Source of the DNA: Bradyrhizobium sp. BTAi1
GTDB taxonomy: Bacteria > Pseudomonadota > Alphaproteobacteria > Rhizobiales > Xanthobacteraceae
Assembly (NCBI RefSeq): GCF_000015165.1
Contig: NC_009485.1
Location: forward strand, 6,467,501-6,531,500
DNA length: 64,000 bases
Reading direction: 5' to 3'
Below, piece after piece: positions 26,165 to 34,851 of the stretch. The notes under the pieces are model-generated. The model saw only the letters and a list, made by a program, of their open reading frames with translations. It was not told where the DNA came from and ran no database searches. How positions within the stretch are numbered: position 1 is the stretch's first letter; each line of letters starts with the position of its first letter. A program made the translations under genes and the position numbers.

Positions 26165-26468
26165 CGCGTGTCCCTCGGAAAACTGCCGGATTTTTCGGAA
26201 AATGGTTGCCGCTGATGTAACCGCGCGGTCCCCAAAGGGCAACCGGCGAGGCAGCCTTGGTCGCAGCGATCACCGGGAGAATTGCGCTCGAAGCGCGGCC
26301 GTCCCCGCCTTTGGCCCACGGTCGATTACGGGTTCAACACCATGTGTGCGGCCGATCACGACAATTGCAACCATCTTTTAATTAATTCGGCGGGACACTC
26401 GGTCTCGGCGCGCAAGAACCGCGCGCCCAATCGGCAAAAGCCCGAGACGACAACAGCGAGAGCCCGTC
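26165..26468. other. 304-base intergenic region, divergent promoters presumed
   Basis: Lies between ettA and a divergent small gene. No credible coding frame is seen. An AT-rich island (ATCTTTTAATTAATTCGG, near 26373-26390) stands out against the GC-rich background and is a possible promoter for the small gene; nothing else is recognised. Confidence 0.4.
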
Positions 26469-26687
26469 ATGGCCACCTTCACGTCAGCCTCCCTGTCCGC
26501 TTCCGCGGCAGAACGCCGAAACCGCTCCCGTCTCCTGGACGACGTCCGGGGCTTCCTTCGTGAATTCGTCGCCCGCGCCTTCAATCCATACCGGCCGGAA
26601 CTGCACTATATGCGCGGTCCGGGGCCGGCTTGGCGCGCCAAATATGGCAGCGACGCCGCGTTCCGTCTCAAGACCGACCTCGACTGA
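26469..26687 (+). CDS. Small hypothetical protein
   Basis: 72 residues, basic N-terminal half with a predicted helix (RRNRSRLLDDVRGFLREFVA) and an aromatic C-terminal half (NPYRPELHYMRGPGPAWRAKYG). No signal peptide, membrane helix or recognisable domain. Supported by an ATG, reasonable composition and an AT-rich upstream region; no strong Shine-Dalgarno. Could be a genus-specific protein or a chance frame. Confidence 0.5.
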   Translation: MATFTSASLSASAAERRNRSRLLDDVRGFLREFVARAFNPYRPELHYMRGPGPAWRAKYGSDAAFRLKTDLD

Positions 26688-26791
26688 GCTGTCGCGCCCG
26701 CGGGCGCGGGGCGCGCCTTGCGCCCTCGGCGCTTTGCGCGCAAGCATGTCCATTCTGACGGCGTTCACCGATCACGCCGTTGTCCCGATGA

Positions 26792-27766
26792 ATGGACCTG
26801 ACGATGACTCGGCTGCGCTGTGCAATTCTCGACGACTATTACGACAAGGCTCTCGCGCTGGCGGATTGGCGCCGGCTCGCCGACAAAGTGGACGTGACGG
26901 CCTTCACACATCCCTTCGGCAGCGAGGATGCCGCCGCCGGCGCGCTCGCAGACATCGAGATCGTCTGCGCGATGCGTGAACGAACGCCGTTCCCGCGCGC
27001 GCTGATCGAACGCCTGCCGAAGCTGAAGCTCCTGATCACCTCGGGCATGCGCAATGCCGCCATCGACATGGACGCCGCCAAGGGCCGCAGCATCGTGGTC
27101 TGCGGCACCCAATATGGCCGCGACCCCACCGCGCCGCTGACGATGGGCCTGATCCTGGAACTGACCCGCAAGATCGGCCAGGAAAACGCGCGCATGCATG
27201 CTGGCGCAGCTTGGCAGGCGCTCGGCGGCGTCGAGATTGAGGGCAAGACGCTCGGGATCGTCGGACTTGGCAAGCTCGGCAGCAAGGTCGCGGGGCTCGC
27301 CAAGGCGTTCGGCATGAACGTGATGGCATGGAGCCCGAACCTGACGCCCGAACGCTGCCAGGAGGCCGGCGTCGGCTACGCCACGAAGGAGGCGTTGTTC
27401 GCAACCGCCGACATCATCACCATCCACGTCGTGCTCAGCGACCGCTCCCGCGGACTGGTCGGCGCAGCGGACATCGCCCGGATGAAACCGAGTGCCTATC
27501 TCGTCAACACGTCGCGCGCGCCGATCGTGGACGAGGCGGCCCTGCTCCAGGCCCTGCGTGACAAGCGCATCGCGGGTGCAGCGCTCGACGTATTCACGGT
27601 GGAACCGCTTCCGGTGCCGCACCCGCTGCGCGGGCTCGACAACGTCGTGCTCACGCCGCATCTCGGCTATGTCACGGAAGAGAGCTTTCGGGCTCATTAC
27701 AGCCAGATGGTTGAATGCATCGCCGCCTGGCTCGGCGGGGCCGAGCCGCCGCGCCGGCTCGCCTGA
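26792..27766 (+). CDS. D-2-hydroxyacid dehydrogenase family protein
   Basis: 324 residues (or 320 from the ATG at 26804). NAD-binding motif GIVGLGKLGSKVAGLAKAFG, then NVMAWSPNLTPERC, and the catalytic triad region: Arg in LVNTSRAPIVDEAAL, Glu in ALDVFTVEPLPVPHPL and His in LTPHLGYVTEE. These identify the phosphoglycerate dehydrogenase-like superfamily that reduces 2-oxoacids to D-hydroxyacids. Asn-Leu after AWS instead of Asp-x-Arg/Lys gives no clear NADH/NADPH preference. Substrate unknown. Confidence 0.92.
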   Translation: MDLTMTRLRCAILDDYYDKALALADWRRLADKVDVTAFTHPFGSEDAAAGALADIEIVCAMRERTPFPRALIERLPKLKLLITSGMRNAAIDMDAAKGRSIVVCGTQYGRDPTAPLTMGLILELTRKIGQENARMHAGAAWQALGGVEIEGKTLGIVGLGKLGSKVAGLAKAFGMNVMAWSPNLTPERCQEAGVGYATKEALFATADIITIHVVLSDRSRGLVGAADIARMKPSAYLVNTSRAPIVDEAALLQALRDKRIAGAALDVFTVEPLPVPHPLRGLDNVVLTPHLGYVTEESFRAHYSQMVECIAAWLGGAEPPRRLA

Positions 27767-27793
27767 CCTCAGCCGCGCCCAGCGCCCCAAAGC

Positions 27794-27823
27794 AAAACAC
27801 CCTCCGAGCGGAGGGTGCTTTCG
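27794..27823 (-). terminator. Terminator shared by convergent dehydrogenase and L,D-transpeptidase genes
   Basis: CACCCTCC (27798-27805), loop GAGC and GGAGGGTG (27810-27817). On the minus strand the stem is followed by TTTTGCTTT, a good T tract; on the plus strand by CTTTC, so it can act in both directions. Confidence 0.8.
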
Positions 27824-27841
27824 TCAGTTCTGGAAGCGATC

Positions 27842-29059
27842 TCAGCGGATCGTCACCGGCGGCGGCAACGGCTGAACGGTGGTCGGCTGGTTGCCCGGCA
27901 CGGCGGCCTGGGCCTGGACCGGAGCCTGCGCCGGACCTGCGGCGGCGGCCGCCATGTTCTTGGCCGAGCCCGGCGGCGGTCCACCGGGCATGACGACCAC
28001 GCGGGTGCCGACCTTGACGCGATCGAACAGGTCGGAGACGTCATCGTTGAGCATGCCGATGCAGCCCGACGACACGAACTTGCCGATCGTCGACGGCTGG
28101 TTGGTGCCATGGATGCGGTACACGGTCGAACCGAGATACATCGCGCGGGCGCCGAGCGGATTGCCCGGGCCACCGGCCATGAAGCGCGGCAGATAAGGCT
28201 GGCGCTCGATCATCTCGCTCGGCGGATACCAGTCTGGCCACTCGGTCTTCTTGGTGATCTTCTGCACGCCGGTCCAGGTGAAGCCTTCACGGCCGACACG
28301 GACGCCGTAGCGCATCGCGCGGCCATTCCCGAGCACCAGATAGAGGTAGGTGTTGGGGGTATCGACGACGATGGTTCCCGGCGGCTCCTTGGTGACGAAG
28401 TCGACCTCCTGGCGGCGCAGATTAGCGGGCAGCGGCGCAGGCGCGGCATCCGGCTGCTCCTCGGGCGGCAGGGCCGCCACGGTCAACGGCCGATCACCCG
28501 CCGGAGCCTGCACGGTCCCCGTGACCGCCCCGCTCACGGCACCTGGCGGGCGCGGCGCACCGGCATCGCCACCGGGGGCGCCATTGCCATAGGTGCCATA
28601 TGCCTGCTGAGCGGACGCGGGACGATCGCCATAGATTACCGGCGGCGGGCCGGCCGGGCGACCGTAACGCGGATCATCCGGAGACATCACCGGGCCGGTC
28701 GGAGCCGCGCTATAAACCGGCGCGCTGGCCGGCCGTCCATAACGCGGATCGTCGGGCGACAGGATCGGACCGTTCGGGGCCGCACCATAGACCGGCGCAT
28801 TGGCGGGACGACCATAGCGCGGATCATCCGGCGACAGAACCGGGCCGGGCGGTGGCAGCGCGGCCGAATTGCCGGGCATGTCCTCGTCGTCGAGCGCGTC
28901 GAAATCCGGACCACGGCCGCGGCTGTCAGCCGGGTAAGGGGTCGGCGCGGGCGAATAGGCACCAGGTGCAGTCTGATAGACCTGCTGCGCCCCAGCAAAC
29001 GTCGTTGCCGTCGCGCCCGCTGCCGCGACCGCGCAAACCGTCAGGATTTGTCTGATCAT
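27842..29059 (-). CDS. L,D-transpeptidase (YkuD domain) with a Pro-rich repeat region
   Basis: About 405 residues: signal peptide (to about residue 24), a disordered Pro/Ala-rich region containing three copies of a 25-residue repeat built on SPDDPRYGRPA, then the YkuD catalytic domain (about 215-355) with YRIHGTNQPSTIGKFVSSGC followed by IGM, including the nucleophilic Cys. The enzyme makes 3-3 cross-links in peptidoglycan or attaches proteins to it. The C-terminus is again Pro/Ala/Gln-rich. ATG at 29059 is best placed behind AAGGG; an ATG 3 bases upstream is possible. Confidence 0.92.
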   Translation of the reverse strand: MIRQILTVCAVAAAGATATTFAGAQQVYQTAPGAYSPAPTPYPADSRGRGPDFDALDDEDMPGNSAALPPPGPVLSPDDPRYGRPANAPVYGAAPNGPILSPDDPRYGRPASAPVYSAAPTGPVMSPDDPRYGRPAGPPPVIYGDRPASAQQAYGTYGNGAPGGDAGAPRPPGAVSGAVTGTVQAPAGDRPLTVAALPPEEQPDAAPAPLPANLRRQEVDFVTKEPPGTIVVDTPNTYLYLVLGNGRAMRYGVRVGREGFTWTGVQKITKKTEWPDWYPPSEMIERQPYLPRFMAGGPGNPLGARAMYLGSTVYRIHGTNQPSTIGKFVSSGCIGMLNDDVSDLFDRVKVGTRVVVMPGGPPPGSAKNMAAAAAGPAQAPVQAQAAVPGNQPTTVQPLPPPVTIR

Positions 29060-29062
29060 CAT

Positions 29063-29426
29063 TGCCCTTGCAGTATCCCCAAGCCGCCGATTGGGTCATC
29101 TGCTTTGCCAAATGGCCGAAGATAGCGGCGCATTCAAGACATTTTGGGCCAAGTCGGTCCCAGTTCGGCGATTTGTGATCATGTCTCCGTCGTTGCACGG
29201 AAGTCTCACGCCGCTGAAAAAGTGCAACGAAGCCGCCGCGAGCCCCACAGATGCCTCGATTTGACGAGCGAGCCGGAACGCTTGCGGTATTGTGAACCTA
29301 GCCTGATTCGCGATGCACGGCAGAAGCCGGCCCCGTCGCGAACGCGGCATTCCCTGTGATCACCGCGTTCCCCACTGGCTCGAAGGTCTCGGCGGCTCCC
29401 CGCTGCCGCGGCGAGAGTTTTCGTCA
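29063..29426. other. 364-base region between divergent genes
   Basis: Separates the L,D-transpeptidase from the membrane-anchored protein at 29427. Open frames here are not credible. It is less GC-rich than coding sequence near 29085-29240 and is presumed to carry both promoters. No hairpin or repeat of note. Confidence 0.4.
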
Positions 29427-30434
29427 ATGCTTCCCGGCTTCCGTTTCCTTGTCGCCGCGATCGTCTGCTCCATCTCTCTTACCATCTTCGGCATGGGCGC
29501 GGCGGCCCTGTTGCGCGCCGCCCACGAGCAGTTTGCCAGCAACTCGTCATGGCATGCGACTCAGGCGTCGGGCTTCACGACGTTCCTGCCGCCGGCCGAA
29601 CCCGCTCCGGTTCTGGCCGTGCTGCGGGTCGACCCGCTCCCACCGCAACCGCAGACGCCGCCTGCCACGGTCACCGATACGCCCGCAACGGCAGTGCTGC
29701 CGGCCGAACAGCCGAGCGTGCCGCCGGCCGCGGAGACAGTCGAGGTGACCACGACCGCCGAATCACCTGCATTGCCGACGCCCTCCTTGCCCGCGGAGAC
29801 GGTCGATACGACCGCTGCGACGGTCCTGCCGAAGACGTTGACCACACCGGTTGATCGCATCGAGAGCGCAGCGCCGGATCGCGGCATGGCCGACGACGCT
29901 GCGAGGACGGTCGCGGCCGTCGAAAAGCTCGCGGACAAGCCGCGATTGGACACGACTCCGCAAGCAGCCCCGGCCGTTCCGACCGACGCCGTGGCCGCGC
30001 CGACATCATCCCCCCAGGTCCTCGCCAGCGCTGATCCGGCGATCACAACGCCGGCCGTTCCCGCGCCCGCGCCAGCAACGCCTGCCGATGATCCGATCGC
30101 GGCCAAGCTCGCAGCGCTCGGTGAACAGCCCACCCGCCAGGAGAGGCCAGCAGCCGGCGAGCATCGGGCCTCGGTCAAGGTCGCGAGCGTCCAGCTGCGC
30201 CGAAGCATCATGAAGAAGCGTCAGGCCCGCGAGAAGCAGATGGCCGCGCGCCGGGCCAAGCAACGGCGCATCGCGGAGCACGCCCGAGCGGCCCGGCAGG
30301 CCGCCGCCCAGCAGGCGCAATTCCCCGATCCGTTCCAGCAACAGCCGGGCTTCGGTCAACCGCCATTCGGTCAACCGCAGACTTTCGGACAGCAGGCGGC
30401 AGGACAGCAGGCCGTGGCGCCGCGGACGCGATAA
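29427..30434 (+). CDS. Membrane-anchored Ala/Pro/Thr-rich protein with basic coiled segment
   Basis: 335 residues. A single N-terminal helix (FLVAAIVCSISLTIFGMGAAALLRAAHEQF) anchors it; the bulk (60-245) is disordered, rich in Ala, Pro and Thr; near 250-290 a strongly basic helical segment (RRSIMKKRQAREKQMAARR) is followed by a Gln/Phe/Pro/Gly-rich tail (PFGQPQTFGQQAAGQQ). The helix plus HEQFAS motif looks conserved in Bradyrhizobium. No enzymatic domain. A periplasm-spanning or cell-wall-associated role is possible given the neighbouring L,D-transpeptidase. Confidence 0.75.
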   Translation: MLPGFRFLVAAIVCSISLTIFGMGAAALLRAAHEQFASNSSWHATQASGFTTFLPPAEPAPVLAVLRVDPLPPQPQTPPATVTDTPATAVLPAEQPSVPPAAETVEVTTTAESPALPTPSLPAETVDTTAATVLPKTLTTPVDRIESAAPDRGMADDAARTVAAVEKLADKPRLDTTPQAAPAVPTDAVAAPTSSPQVLASADPAITTPAVPAPAPATPADDPIAAKLAALGEQPTRQERPAAGEHRASVKVASVQLRRSIMKKRQAREKQMAARRAKQRRIAEHARAARQAAAQQAQFPDPFQQQPGFGQPPFGQPQTFGQQAAGQQAVAPRTR

Positions 30435-30440
30435 GAGATC

Positions 30441-31298
30441 TCAGGCCGGGCCGGTGACTACCGGCGGGCCGTTCTCGGCGCCCCATTCAGACCAGGATCC
30501 GTCATAGAGCGCGGTGTCGCGTATGCCGAGACGGTACAGCGCCAAGGTCAGCACGGCGGCCGACACGCCAGAGCCGCAAGACGTGACGATCGGCTTCGCC
30601 AGGTCCACCCCAGCCGCGCCGAAAGCGCTCCGCAGCTGGTCGAGCGGCTTCATCACGCCGGTGGCCGCGTCGAACAGCTCGGCATAGGGCAGATTGCGGC
30701 TGCCCGGAATATGGCCGGACCGCAGGCCCGGCCGCGGCTCGGCCACCGCGCCGGCAAAGCGCGGCGCCGGCCGCGCATCGATCACCTGCTCTGCGCGCTC
30801 CGCCAGATTGGCGACCATTTGCTCGATCCTCCGCACCCGCGCCGCGTCGAAGCGCGCGTTGTAGGTGCCGAGCGTAGGCGTGACCTGGCCGCTGTCGATC
30901 GGCCGCCCCTCGGCGATCCACTTCTTCAGGCCACCATCCAGGACGCGCACATCCGCGTGGCCGAACGACAGGAACATCCACCAGGCGCGCGGCGCGGCGA
31001 CCCAGCCGCCGGCGTCATAGACCACCACGATGTCGCCATTGCTGACACCGAGCCGGGCGGCATCACGGCCGAACTGCTCGGCGCTCGGATACATATGCGG
31101 CAGCGGGTTGGCATGGTCCGAGACCTCGTCGACATCGAAGAACACGGCGCCGGGGATGTGGGCCTTGAGATAGTCGTCCTTCGGCAGCGGCAGCACGCCG
31201 GGCAATTTGAAGGTCGCGTCGAGCACCTTGACCCTGGGATCGCCGAGATGCGCCGCGAGCCAATCGGTCGAGACGAGAGGGTCATTGGGGATGGTCAT
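30441..31298 (-). CDS. sseA: 3-mercaptopyruvate/thiosulfate sulfurtransferase (tandem rhodanese)
   Basis: 285 residues, two rhodanese domains (about 5-125 and 160-280). The C-terminal active site is CGSGVSAAVL, the mercaptopyruvate sulfurtransferase type, with the catalytic Cys. DYLKAHIPGAVFFDVDEVSD and GLRSGHIPGSRNLPYAEL are classic family motifs. It moves sulfur from 3-mercaptopyruvate or thiosulfate to an acceptor. It lies next to a second, single-domain rhodanese on the same strand, 123 bases away. Confidence 0.93.
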   Translation of the reverse strand: MTIPNDPLVSTDWLAAHLGDPRVKVLDATFKLPGVLPLPKDDYLKAHIPGAVFFDVDEVSDHANPLPHMYPSAEQFGRDAARLGVSNGDIVVVYDAGGWVAAPRAWWMFLSFGHADVRVLDGGLKKWIAEGRPIDSGQVTPTLGTYNARFDAARVRRIEQMVANLAERAEQVIDARPAPRFAGAVAEPRPGLRSGHIPGSRNLPYAELFDAATGVMKPLDQLRSAFGAAGVDLAKPIVTSCGSGVSAAVLTLALYRLGIRDTALYDGSWSEWGAENGPPVVTGPA

Positions 31299-31421
31299 GG
31301 CCTGGGCTCCAACGTCACTTCAATGCGGCGAGGCCGGACCTGATCCGGCGACGCATCTTGTTCAAGCGCTTTGTTCAGGCGATGGACACACGGGTCAAGA
31401 CCTCGCGCGCGTCCCTGGCGT

Positions 31422-31835
31422 TCAATCCTTCTTCTTCGGCGCCCACGCCTCGACCGGTCCGCCCGCCTCACGCCAGGCGGCGAAGCCGCCGCCAATGTGG
31501 GCGACCGGCTTCAGGCCCATATCCTGCGCAGTCTTGGCCGCCAGCGCCGAGCGCAGGCCGCCCGCGCAATGGAAAATGAAGGTCTTGTCCTGCTGGAAGA
31601 TCGGCTTGGCATAGGGGCTCTGCGGATCGATCCAGAATTCCAGCATGCCGCGGGTGCAGGAAAATGCGCCGGGGATCCGGCCGTCACGCTCGATCTCGCG
31701 CGGGTCGCGGATATCGACGATCACGACATCGTCGCGCTTGGCGGCTTCGATGGCTTCGGCCGCCGAGAGCGTGGCAATCTCGGCATTGGCTTCGTCGAGC
31801 AGTACCTTGATGCCGCGGGTAATGGTCTGGGGCAT
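31422..31835 (-). CDS. Single-domain rhodanese-like protein
   Basis: 137 residues from ATG 31835 (MPQTITRGIKVLLDEANAEI) with GGAAG upstream. The rhodanese active-site loop is HCAGGLRSALAAKTAQ with the Cys, and DDVVIVDIRDPREIERDGRIPGA is the CH2A-like motif. The N-terminal helix (AEIATLSAAEAIEAA) is typical of alphaproteobacterial single-domain forms. Sulfur transfer or thiol stress roles are possible. Confidence 0.92.
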   Translation of the reverse strand: MPQTITRGIKVLLDEANAEIATLSAAEAIEAAKRDDVVIVDIRDPREIERDGRIPGAFSCTRGMLEFWIDPQSPYAKPIFQQDKTFIFHCAGGLRSALAAKTAQDMGLKPVAHIGGGFAAWREAGGPVEAWAPKKKD

Positions 31836-31926
31836 GAGCTTCTTCCTGAACAATCTCAAGCTTTACGGGTTCGGCCGCTGTCGCCCGCCGGAATGCTGGC
31901 AATGCCTGGGCCAGCAGAACCTGATT

Positions 31927-33108
31927 CTACCGCACCAGCTCCTTCATCGCCGCTTCCAATCCCTCGATCGTGATCGGATACATCCGCTCCGAGAAGATGC
32001 GGCGAATGATGGTGGTGGACTCCGAATAGTCCCAGTGCTTCTGGGCGACCGGATTGAGCCACACCGTGTGCGGATAGGTGCGGATCACGCGATCGAGCCA
32101 CACCGAGCCCGGCTCCTCGTTGACATGCTCGACCGAGCCGCCGGGGACCATGATCTCGTAAGGCGACATCGAGGCATCGCCGACGAACACCACCTTGTAG
32201 TCGTGCGGATATTTGTGCAGCACGTCCCAGGTCGGCGTGCGGTCGGTGAAACGCCGCTTGTTCTGCTTCCAAACGCCTTCATAAAGGCAATTGTGGAAGT
32301 AGAAATATTCCATGTGCTTGAATTCGCTCTTCGCCGCCGAGAACAGCTCTTCGACCTGGGCGATGTGCGAATCCATCGAGCCGCCGATGTCGAAGAACAC
32401 CAGCACCTTCACCGCATTGCGCCGCTCGGGCCGCAGATGCACGTCGAGATAGCCGTGGTTGGCGGTTTCGCGGATCGTGGTGTCGAGATCGAGTTCATCC
32501 GGCGCGCCGGTTCGGGCGAATTTGCGCAGCCGGCGCAGCGCCACCTTGATGTTGCGGATACCAAGCTCGACATTCCCGTCGAGATCCTTGAACTCGCGCC
32601 GGTCCCAGACCTTGACGGCCCGGTTGTTGCGGTTCTTCTCCTGGCCGATCCGAACACCTTCGGGATTGTAGCCATAGGCGCCGAAGGGCGAGGTCCCGGC
32701 CGTGCCGATCCACTTGTTGCCGCCCTGATGCCGCCCCTTCTGCTCTTCCAGGCGCTTCCTCAGCGTCTCCATGAGCTTGTCCCAGCCCATGGCCTCGATC
32801 TCTTTCTTCTCTTCCTCGGTCAGGTATTTCTCGGCCAGCTTCTTCAGCCACTCCTCGGGGATTTCCGCCTTCTCCATCGCGTCCAGCAGGTTCTCCAGCC
32901 CCTTGAAGACGGAGCCGAACACGCGATCGAACTTGTCGAGATTGCGCTCGTCCTTCACCAGGGCCGTGCGCGAGAGATAATAGAAATTCTCGACCGAATG
33001 CTCAGCGAGATCGGCGTCGATGGCCTCCATCAGCGTGAGATACTCACGCAAGGAGACCGGGACCTGCGCGTCGCGCAGCGCTGTGAAGAATTGCAGGAAC
33101 ATGCCCAT
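31927..33108 (-). CDS. CoxE-like VWA domain protein (COG3825 type)
   Basis: 393 residues. The N-terminal half is helical and charged (FFTALRDAQVPVSLREYLTL; EEWLKKLAEKYLTEEEKKE), and the C-terminal half is a von Willebrand A domain whose first metal-site motif is FFDIGGSMDSH, a DxGxS form usual in this family instead of DxSxS. Further blocks are FYFHNCLYEGVWKQNKRRF and VVFVGDASMSPYEI. CoxE-like proteins work with MoxR AAA+ ATPases in maturation of metalloenzymes. The likely partner ATPase is at 33575 but on the other strand. Start 33108 (MGMFLQFFTALRD) is a best guess; 33102 is equally possible. Confidence 0.9.
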   Translation of the reverse strand: MGMFLQFFTALRDAQVPVSLREYLTLMEAIDADLAEHSVENFYYLSRTALVKDERNLDKFDRVFGSVFKGLENLLDAMEKAEIPEEWLKKLAEKYLTEEEKKEIEAMGWDKLMETLRKRLEEQKGRHQGGNKWIGTAGTSPFGAYGYNPEGVRIGQEKNRNNRAVKVWDRREFKDLDGNVELGIRNIKVALRRLRKFARTGAPDELDLDTTIRETANHGYLDVHLRPERRNAVKVLVFFDIGGSMDSHIAQVEELFSAAKSEFKHMEYFYFHNCLYEGVWKQNKRRFTDRTPTWDVLHKYPHDYKVVFVGDASMSPYEIMVPGGSVEHVNEEPGSVWLDRVIRTYPHTVWLNPVAQKHWDYSESTTIIRRIFSERMYPITIEGLEAAMKELVR

Positions 33109-33219
33109 TAGATCGCCCGGCCGGGAGGGCGCGTCAAGGGCCGCCCCGACGCCTGCGGCCTGGACCCGCCGGGTTTTTGCTCTACAATCCGTGGAACAAC
33201 AGGTGGAATGGGGGCTTTC

Positions 33220-33465
33220 ATGAGTATCATTGCCGCGCTGATCATCGGCGCGATCGCGGGTTGGCTGGCCGGCCTGATCGTCCGCGGCGCCGGCTTCGGC
33301 CTGATCGGCAATATCGTCGTCGGCATCATCGGCGCACTGGTGGCAGGCTACGTGCTGCCGGCGCTGCATATCACGCTCGCCAGCGGCACGCTGGGGGCGA
33401 TCCTGGACGCCACGATCGGTGCCGTGATCGTGCTCGTGATCCTCTCTCTGATCCGGCGCGCTTGA
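33220..33465 (+). CDS. GlsB/YeaQ/YmgE family small membrane protein
   Basis: 81 residues, three hydrophobic Gly-rich helices (MSIIAALIIGAIAGWLAGLI; GLIGNIVVGIIGALVAGYVL; TLGAILDATIGAVIVLVILS). This is the transglycosylase-associated/stress-response family. The ATG at 33220 follows GGGGG; an upstream ATG at 33208 adds four residues. It stands between the divergent VWA and MoxR genes. Confidence 0.9.
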   Translation: MSIIAALIIGAIAGWLAGLIVRGAGFGLIGNIVVGIIGALVAGYVLPALHITLASGTLGAILDATIGAVIVLVILSLIRRA

Positions 33466-33500
33466 TTATTTCCGCTTGCAATGGCAGCCATCATATCAAA

Positions 33501-33526
33501 GCTGCGCGGCGGCAAAGCCGCGTAGC
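33501..33526. repeat. Imperfect 10-bp hairpin after the GlsB gene
   Basis: GCTGCGCGGC and GCCGCGTAGC can pair with one G-U around GGCAAA. No T tract follows; a weak terminator or REP-like element. Confidence 0.4.
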
Positions 33527-33574
33527 CACTCAACACAAGTTCAACAATAAGCTTTGGATGACAAGCGAGGCGCG

Positions 33575-34417
33575 ATGAAATTTACCGGCACTCAGGATTA
33601 CGTCGCCACCGACGACCTCAAAGTAGCCGTCAACGCGGCGATCGTGCTCGAGCGCCCGCTCCTGGTGAAGGGGGAGCCGGGGACCGGCAAGACGGTGCTG
33701 GCCGAGGAAGTCGCCAAGGCGGTCAACGCGCCGCTGCTCACCTGGCATATCAAGTCGACGACGAAAGCCCAGCAAGGCCTGTATGAATACGACGCGGTGT
33801 CGCGCCTGCGCGACAGCCAGCTCGGCGACAGCCGCGTGTCGGACATCAAGAACTACATCAAGCGCGGCAAGCTGTGGGAGGCGTTCACCGCCGAGCAACG
33901 CCCGGTGCTCTTGATCGACGAGATCGACAAGGCCGATATCGAGTTTCCGAACGACCTCTTGCTCGAGCTCGACCGGATGGAATTCCACGTCTACGAGACC
34001 GGCGAGACCATCAAGGCCAGGCTGCGCCCGATCGTGATCATCACCTCGAACAACGAGAAGGAACTGCCGGACGCGTTTCTGCGCCGCTGCTTCTTCCACT
34101 ACATCAAATTCCCCGATGCCGACACGATGGGGCGCATCGTCGATGTGCACTTCCCGAACATCAAGAAGCGGCTGGTCGAGGAAGCCTTGCGCATCTTCTT
34201 CGAGGTTCGCGACGTGCCCGGCCTGAAGAAGAAGCCGTCAACCTCCGAGCTGCTCGACTGGCTCAAGCTGCTGCTGAACGAGGACATCGGGCCCGAGCAG
34301 CTGCGCGAGCGCGATCCGCGCAAGCTGATCCCGCCGCTGCACGGCGCGCTCCTGAAAAACGAGCAGGACGTGCATCTGTTCGAGCGCTTGGCATTTCTGA
34401 GCCGGCGCGAGGTTTGA
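33575..34417 (+). CDS. MoxR-family AAA+ ATPase
   Basis: 280 residues. Walker A GEPGTGKTVLAEEVAKAV, Walker B VLLIDEIDKADIEFPNDLL, sensor 1 IVIITSNNEKELPDAF and arginine-finger region LRRCFFHYIKFPD. MoxR ATPases act as chaperones that load cofactors into enzymes together with VWA proteins; the CoxE-like protein at 31927-33108 is the natural partner. The start ATG 33575 is preceded by GCGAGG. The C-terminal part (LKLLLNEDIGPEQLRERDPR) is helical. Confidence 0.95.
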   Translation: MKFTGTQDYVATDDLKVAVNAAIVLERPLLVKGEPGTGKTVLAEEVAKAVNAPLLTWHIKSTTKAQQGLYEYDAVSRLRDSQLGDSRVSDIKNYIKRGKLWEAFTAEQRPVLLIDEIDKADIEFPNDLLLELDRMEFHVYETGETIKARLRPIVIITSNNEKELPDAFLRRCFFHYIKFPDADTMGRIVDVHFPNIKKRLVEEALRIFFEVRDVPGLKKKPSTSELLDWLKLLLNEDIGPEQLRERDPRKLIPPLHGALLKNEQDVHLFERLAFLSRREV

Positions 34418-34479
34418 CCGCGCGTCAGAGCAGGCGGAAAAGACTCGGGCGGAGCGGATCGTCCCCTCTCTGCCCGCCT

Positions 34480-34851
34480 TCAGGCCATGCGTCCGAGCGC
34501 GCGAATGATGCCGTCGACCGCGATCGGCTTCTCGCAGCGGAGAATGTTCGCGAAGCGGTCGGGAATGACGGACTCATCATATCCCGTCGTGAATATGAAG
34601 GGGACGCCCCGCTGGATCAGCAGATCGGCAACCGGGAACGCCATCTCGCCGCGCAGATTCACGTCGAGCACGGCCCCATCGATCCGCGCCTCACGCTTGG
34701 CAAGCGCGAGCGCATCCGCGACGGTTCCGACCGGCCCGAGCACCGTTGCGCCGGCATCGCCGATTTCGCAGCGCAGTTCGTCAGCCAGCATATATTCGTC
34801 CTCGACGACGAGGATGATGCGATCACGCAGCGGGCGTTCAAGCATGCTCAT
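34480..34851 (-). CDS. Single-domain response regulator
   Basis: 123 residues, a lone receiver domain. Acidic pocket VVEDEY, phospho-acceptor Asp63 in GAVLDVNLRG, Thr in IFTTGYD and Lys in CEKPI. Such single-domain regulators act as phosphate sinks or relay partners of HWE kinases in alphaproteobacteria. The start overlaps the end of the double-kinase gene by 14 bases, so the pair is translationally coupled and functionally linked. Confidence 0.93.
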   Translation of the reverse strand: MSMLERPLRDRIILVVEDEYMLADELRCEIGDAGATVLGPVGTVADALALAKREARIDGAVLDVNLRGEMAFPVADLLIQRGVPFIFTTGYDESVIPDRFANILRCEKPIAVDGIIRALGRMA

